DNA of 64,000 bases from Amblyomma americanum (taxonomy: Eukaryota; Arthropoda; Arachnida; Ixodida; Ixodidae), in the NCBI RefSeq assembly GCF_052857255.1, contig NW_027526484.1:1585501-1649500 (forward strand), written 5' to 3'. Below are positions 62,665-64,000 of the stretch, one piece after another; within the stretch, counting starts at the first letter, position 1, and every line of letters begins with the position of its first letter. A program made the translations under genes and the position numbers. The notes beneath the pieces are model-generated. The model was not told the DNA's origin and searched no databases. It was given only the letters and a program-made list of their open reading frames with translations.

Positions 62665-64000
62665 TGATTTGGGCTAGTTGGTTCATATCTTGAAAGAAGT
62701 TAGGACGGCGCTAAAACGACAAAGACAAAGAGGCACGAACACAACAGGACGGGCGCCAACTTGCAACTGAAGTTTATTGCACCAAACCCCTACATTTTAT
62801 GCATCAACTGAGCCGTATCACAACAAGCTTATCACACAACAAAACGCAATTTCTTCAATAGTCAGAACATCGGAAGTAGGCGCTGCTTTTACAGACCAGA
62901 GACGCCTTCTGCACTATCCACTTGATAACAGCAATATTCTTACTTTATAAGTCCCCAGATTAAATGATTGCGCAACCCACATGAAAGCAATTGATCATCC
63001 AAATGATACACACACGCTTGGGCAAGGAAACCAGCACGCAAACTCAACAATCGTGATTTAACACAAAGAGTGAAAATGAAAGAATGACCAACAACAAACG
63101 CGGAAAATTTGGTGGACATGAAAACTTAAACCTTCGGGGGAACCTCCCAGCGTCAATGTACTATAATTATCGTCAAAAATTAAAAGCCTTTGAGAAAACC
63201 CTCAGCGTCAAAGTGCTACAATATTGGTTTCTACACAAACGTCTTTTCGGTCGATAAAACACATCGATAAAAAACTATGTATGCAGAAAACTTGCAAACG
63301 TTGAAACCTAAAGACAGCCTTCGAGAAACGCCACCTCAGCGTCACTAATTGAAATGGACGGCCTACTAACACATGCGCTTCCCGCTTTCTTAATAAAAAA
63401 TGCCTCCACAACTTCTCGCTCAAATCTGTCTTTACCGCTCTTCAAAAAAGTTGTTTTGCTCAGATCCGGACTACACCCCTTGCACGTCTTGCAGTGATCT
63501 GCAAGGAAACTTCCATGATGTTGGCGCACATTCCGCAAGTGTTCACTGGCACGTTCATTAAAACAGCGACCGGTTTGCCCTATGTACACTAAACCGCAGC
63601 TTAGAGGAATCTGATATACAACTTGTGATCTGCATTTCGTGAACAGTTTTTGATGTTTAATAGGGCAAACCGGTCGTTTCTTATCCGGTTTTGACATTGT
63701 GCAAATCTTTGACAACTTTGATGGGGCCGAGAACACAACCTGCACCTGATGTTTGCTTGCGACTTTTTTTATACCATGGGACACCTTATGCATGTACGGA
63801 ATCACAGGGACCAATTTTTTTGCTTCCGGAAGTTTCTCATCACAAGGCCGCTTGAATTTCTGGATTAACATTTCAGAAACAGCCAAAATCAAATGGGGCG
63901 GGTAACCCGCTTCGTGCAACCTCTGAATTTGGGCGCCGAAGCTCATAGACATCGTGTGATGGCACGACTTTCTTAAGGCATTCTGAAGGGAATTAGGGAA
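62665..64000 (-). mobile_element. Penelope-like element, 3' part, running off the window
   Basis: The minus strand has, in order, a GIY-YIG frame open from the right edge to 63308, a tandemly repeated tail (63120-63330), an AATAAACTTCAGTTGCAAGT signal near 62775, and a terminal segment ending CTAGCCC near 62670. The reverse transcriptase core would lie beyond 64000. Confidence 0.75.
63308..64000 (-). CDS. Penelope-like protein, linker and GIY-YIG endonuclease (partial)
   Basis: The frame is open from 64000 to a stop at 63308 and lacks its N-terminus. From the ATG at 63952 it has 214 codons. It begins in the linker (MSMSFGAQIQRLHEAGYPPH), followed by the PLE-type KKRPVCPIKHQ and a GIY-YIG domain: VVYQIPLSCGLVYIGQTGRC, the catalytic Arg/His region NERASEHL, a Cys/His cluster (HCKTCKGCSP), and REVVEAFFI holding the late Glu. 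All core positions (VVY, YIG, R, E) are kept, so this copy is less decayed than that at 21520. The last residues (SDAEVAFLEG) are echoed twice in the downstream DNA. Confidence 0.75.
   Translation of the reverse strand, partial: FPNSLQNALRKSCHHTMSMSFGAQIQRLHEAGYPPHLILAVSEMLIQKFKRPCDEKLPEAKKLVPVIPYMHKVSHGIKKVASKHQVQVVFSAPSKLSKICTMSKPDKKRPVCPIKHQKLFTKCRSQVVYQIPLSCGLVYIGQTGRCFNERASEHLRNVRQHHGSFLADHCKTCKGCSPDLSKTTFLKSGKDRFEREVVEAFFIKKAGSACVSRPSISISDAEVAFLEGCL

Overview
The window looks like nuclear DNA of a hard tick (Ixodidae). The strongest sign is at least six copies or fragments of tRNA-derived SINEs of the Ruka type known from Rhipicephalus. Very long repeat-filled introns, Penelope-like elements with GIY-YIG endonucleases, Ty3/gypsy, CR1-like and RTE retroelements, a P-type element and a pogo-type MITE fit this. 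There are no bacterial operons, rRNA genes or CRISPR arrays. The species is inferred from repeats only.

One host gene appears to run left to right across almost the whole window. I assembled it by eye from GT/AG sites and matching codon phases. A candidate first coding exon lies at 1397-1441. Eight small coiled-coil exons follow (18701-43153, then 48716-48785). Then comes a large Pro/Glu-rich exon of 1476 bp, present twice (50817-52292 and 58772-60247), and a final exon ends with a stop at 62124. All phases agree, and the large exon is phase 1-1, so using one copy, both or neither keeps the frame. I do not recognise the protein. A THAP zinc-finger domain split over two exons (8914-9078, 10269-10343) lies inside the first intron. 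It may be a separate gene or an alternative 5' end.

Layout. 1-8.9 kb: putative promoter and first exon, an STPR-repeat fragment, and an internally deleted P-like element (3525-5803) with THAP coding, long inverted ends and an 8-bp target duplication. 8.9-18.7 kb: THAP exons, several tandem repeats, an STPR fragment, SINE and MITE copies, and a higher-order minisatellite. 18.7-28.8 kb: exons 2-6 of the gene; gypsy A, whose gag and pol stand in opposite orientations with a Penelope-like element inside pol; a 185-bp-type satellite; a SINE; a TIR element. 28.8-43 kb: gypsy B with both LTRs, a 5-bp target duplication and a 755-bp TRIM-like element inside its integrase; gypsy C with a 3' LTR; LINE fragments; exons 7 and 8. 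43-49 kb: a large inverted repeat with a pogo-type MITE in one arm, a TIR element, a LINE reverse transcriptase fragment, exon 9. 49-62 kb: a mosaic of segmental duplications that carried the large exon. 62-64 kb: the last exon and a Penelope-like element running off the right edge.

Nearly all transposon genes here are broken. No transcript evidence was available, so the gene model is an inference from sequence.
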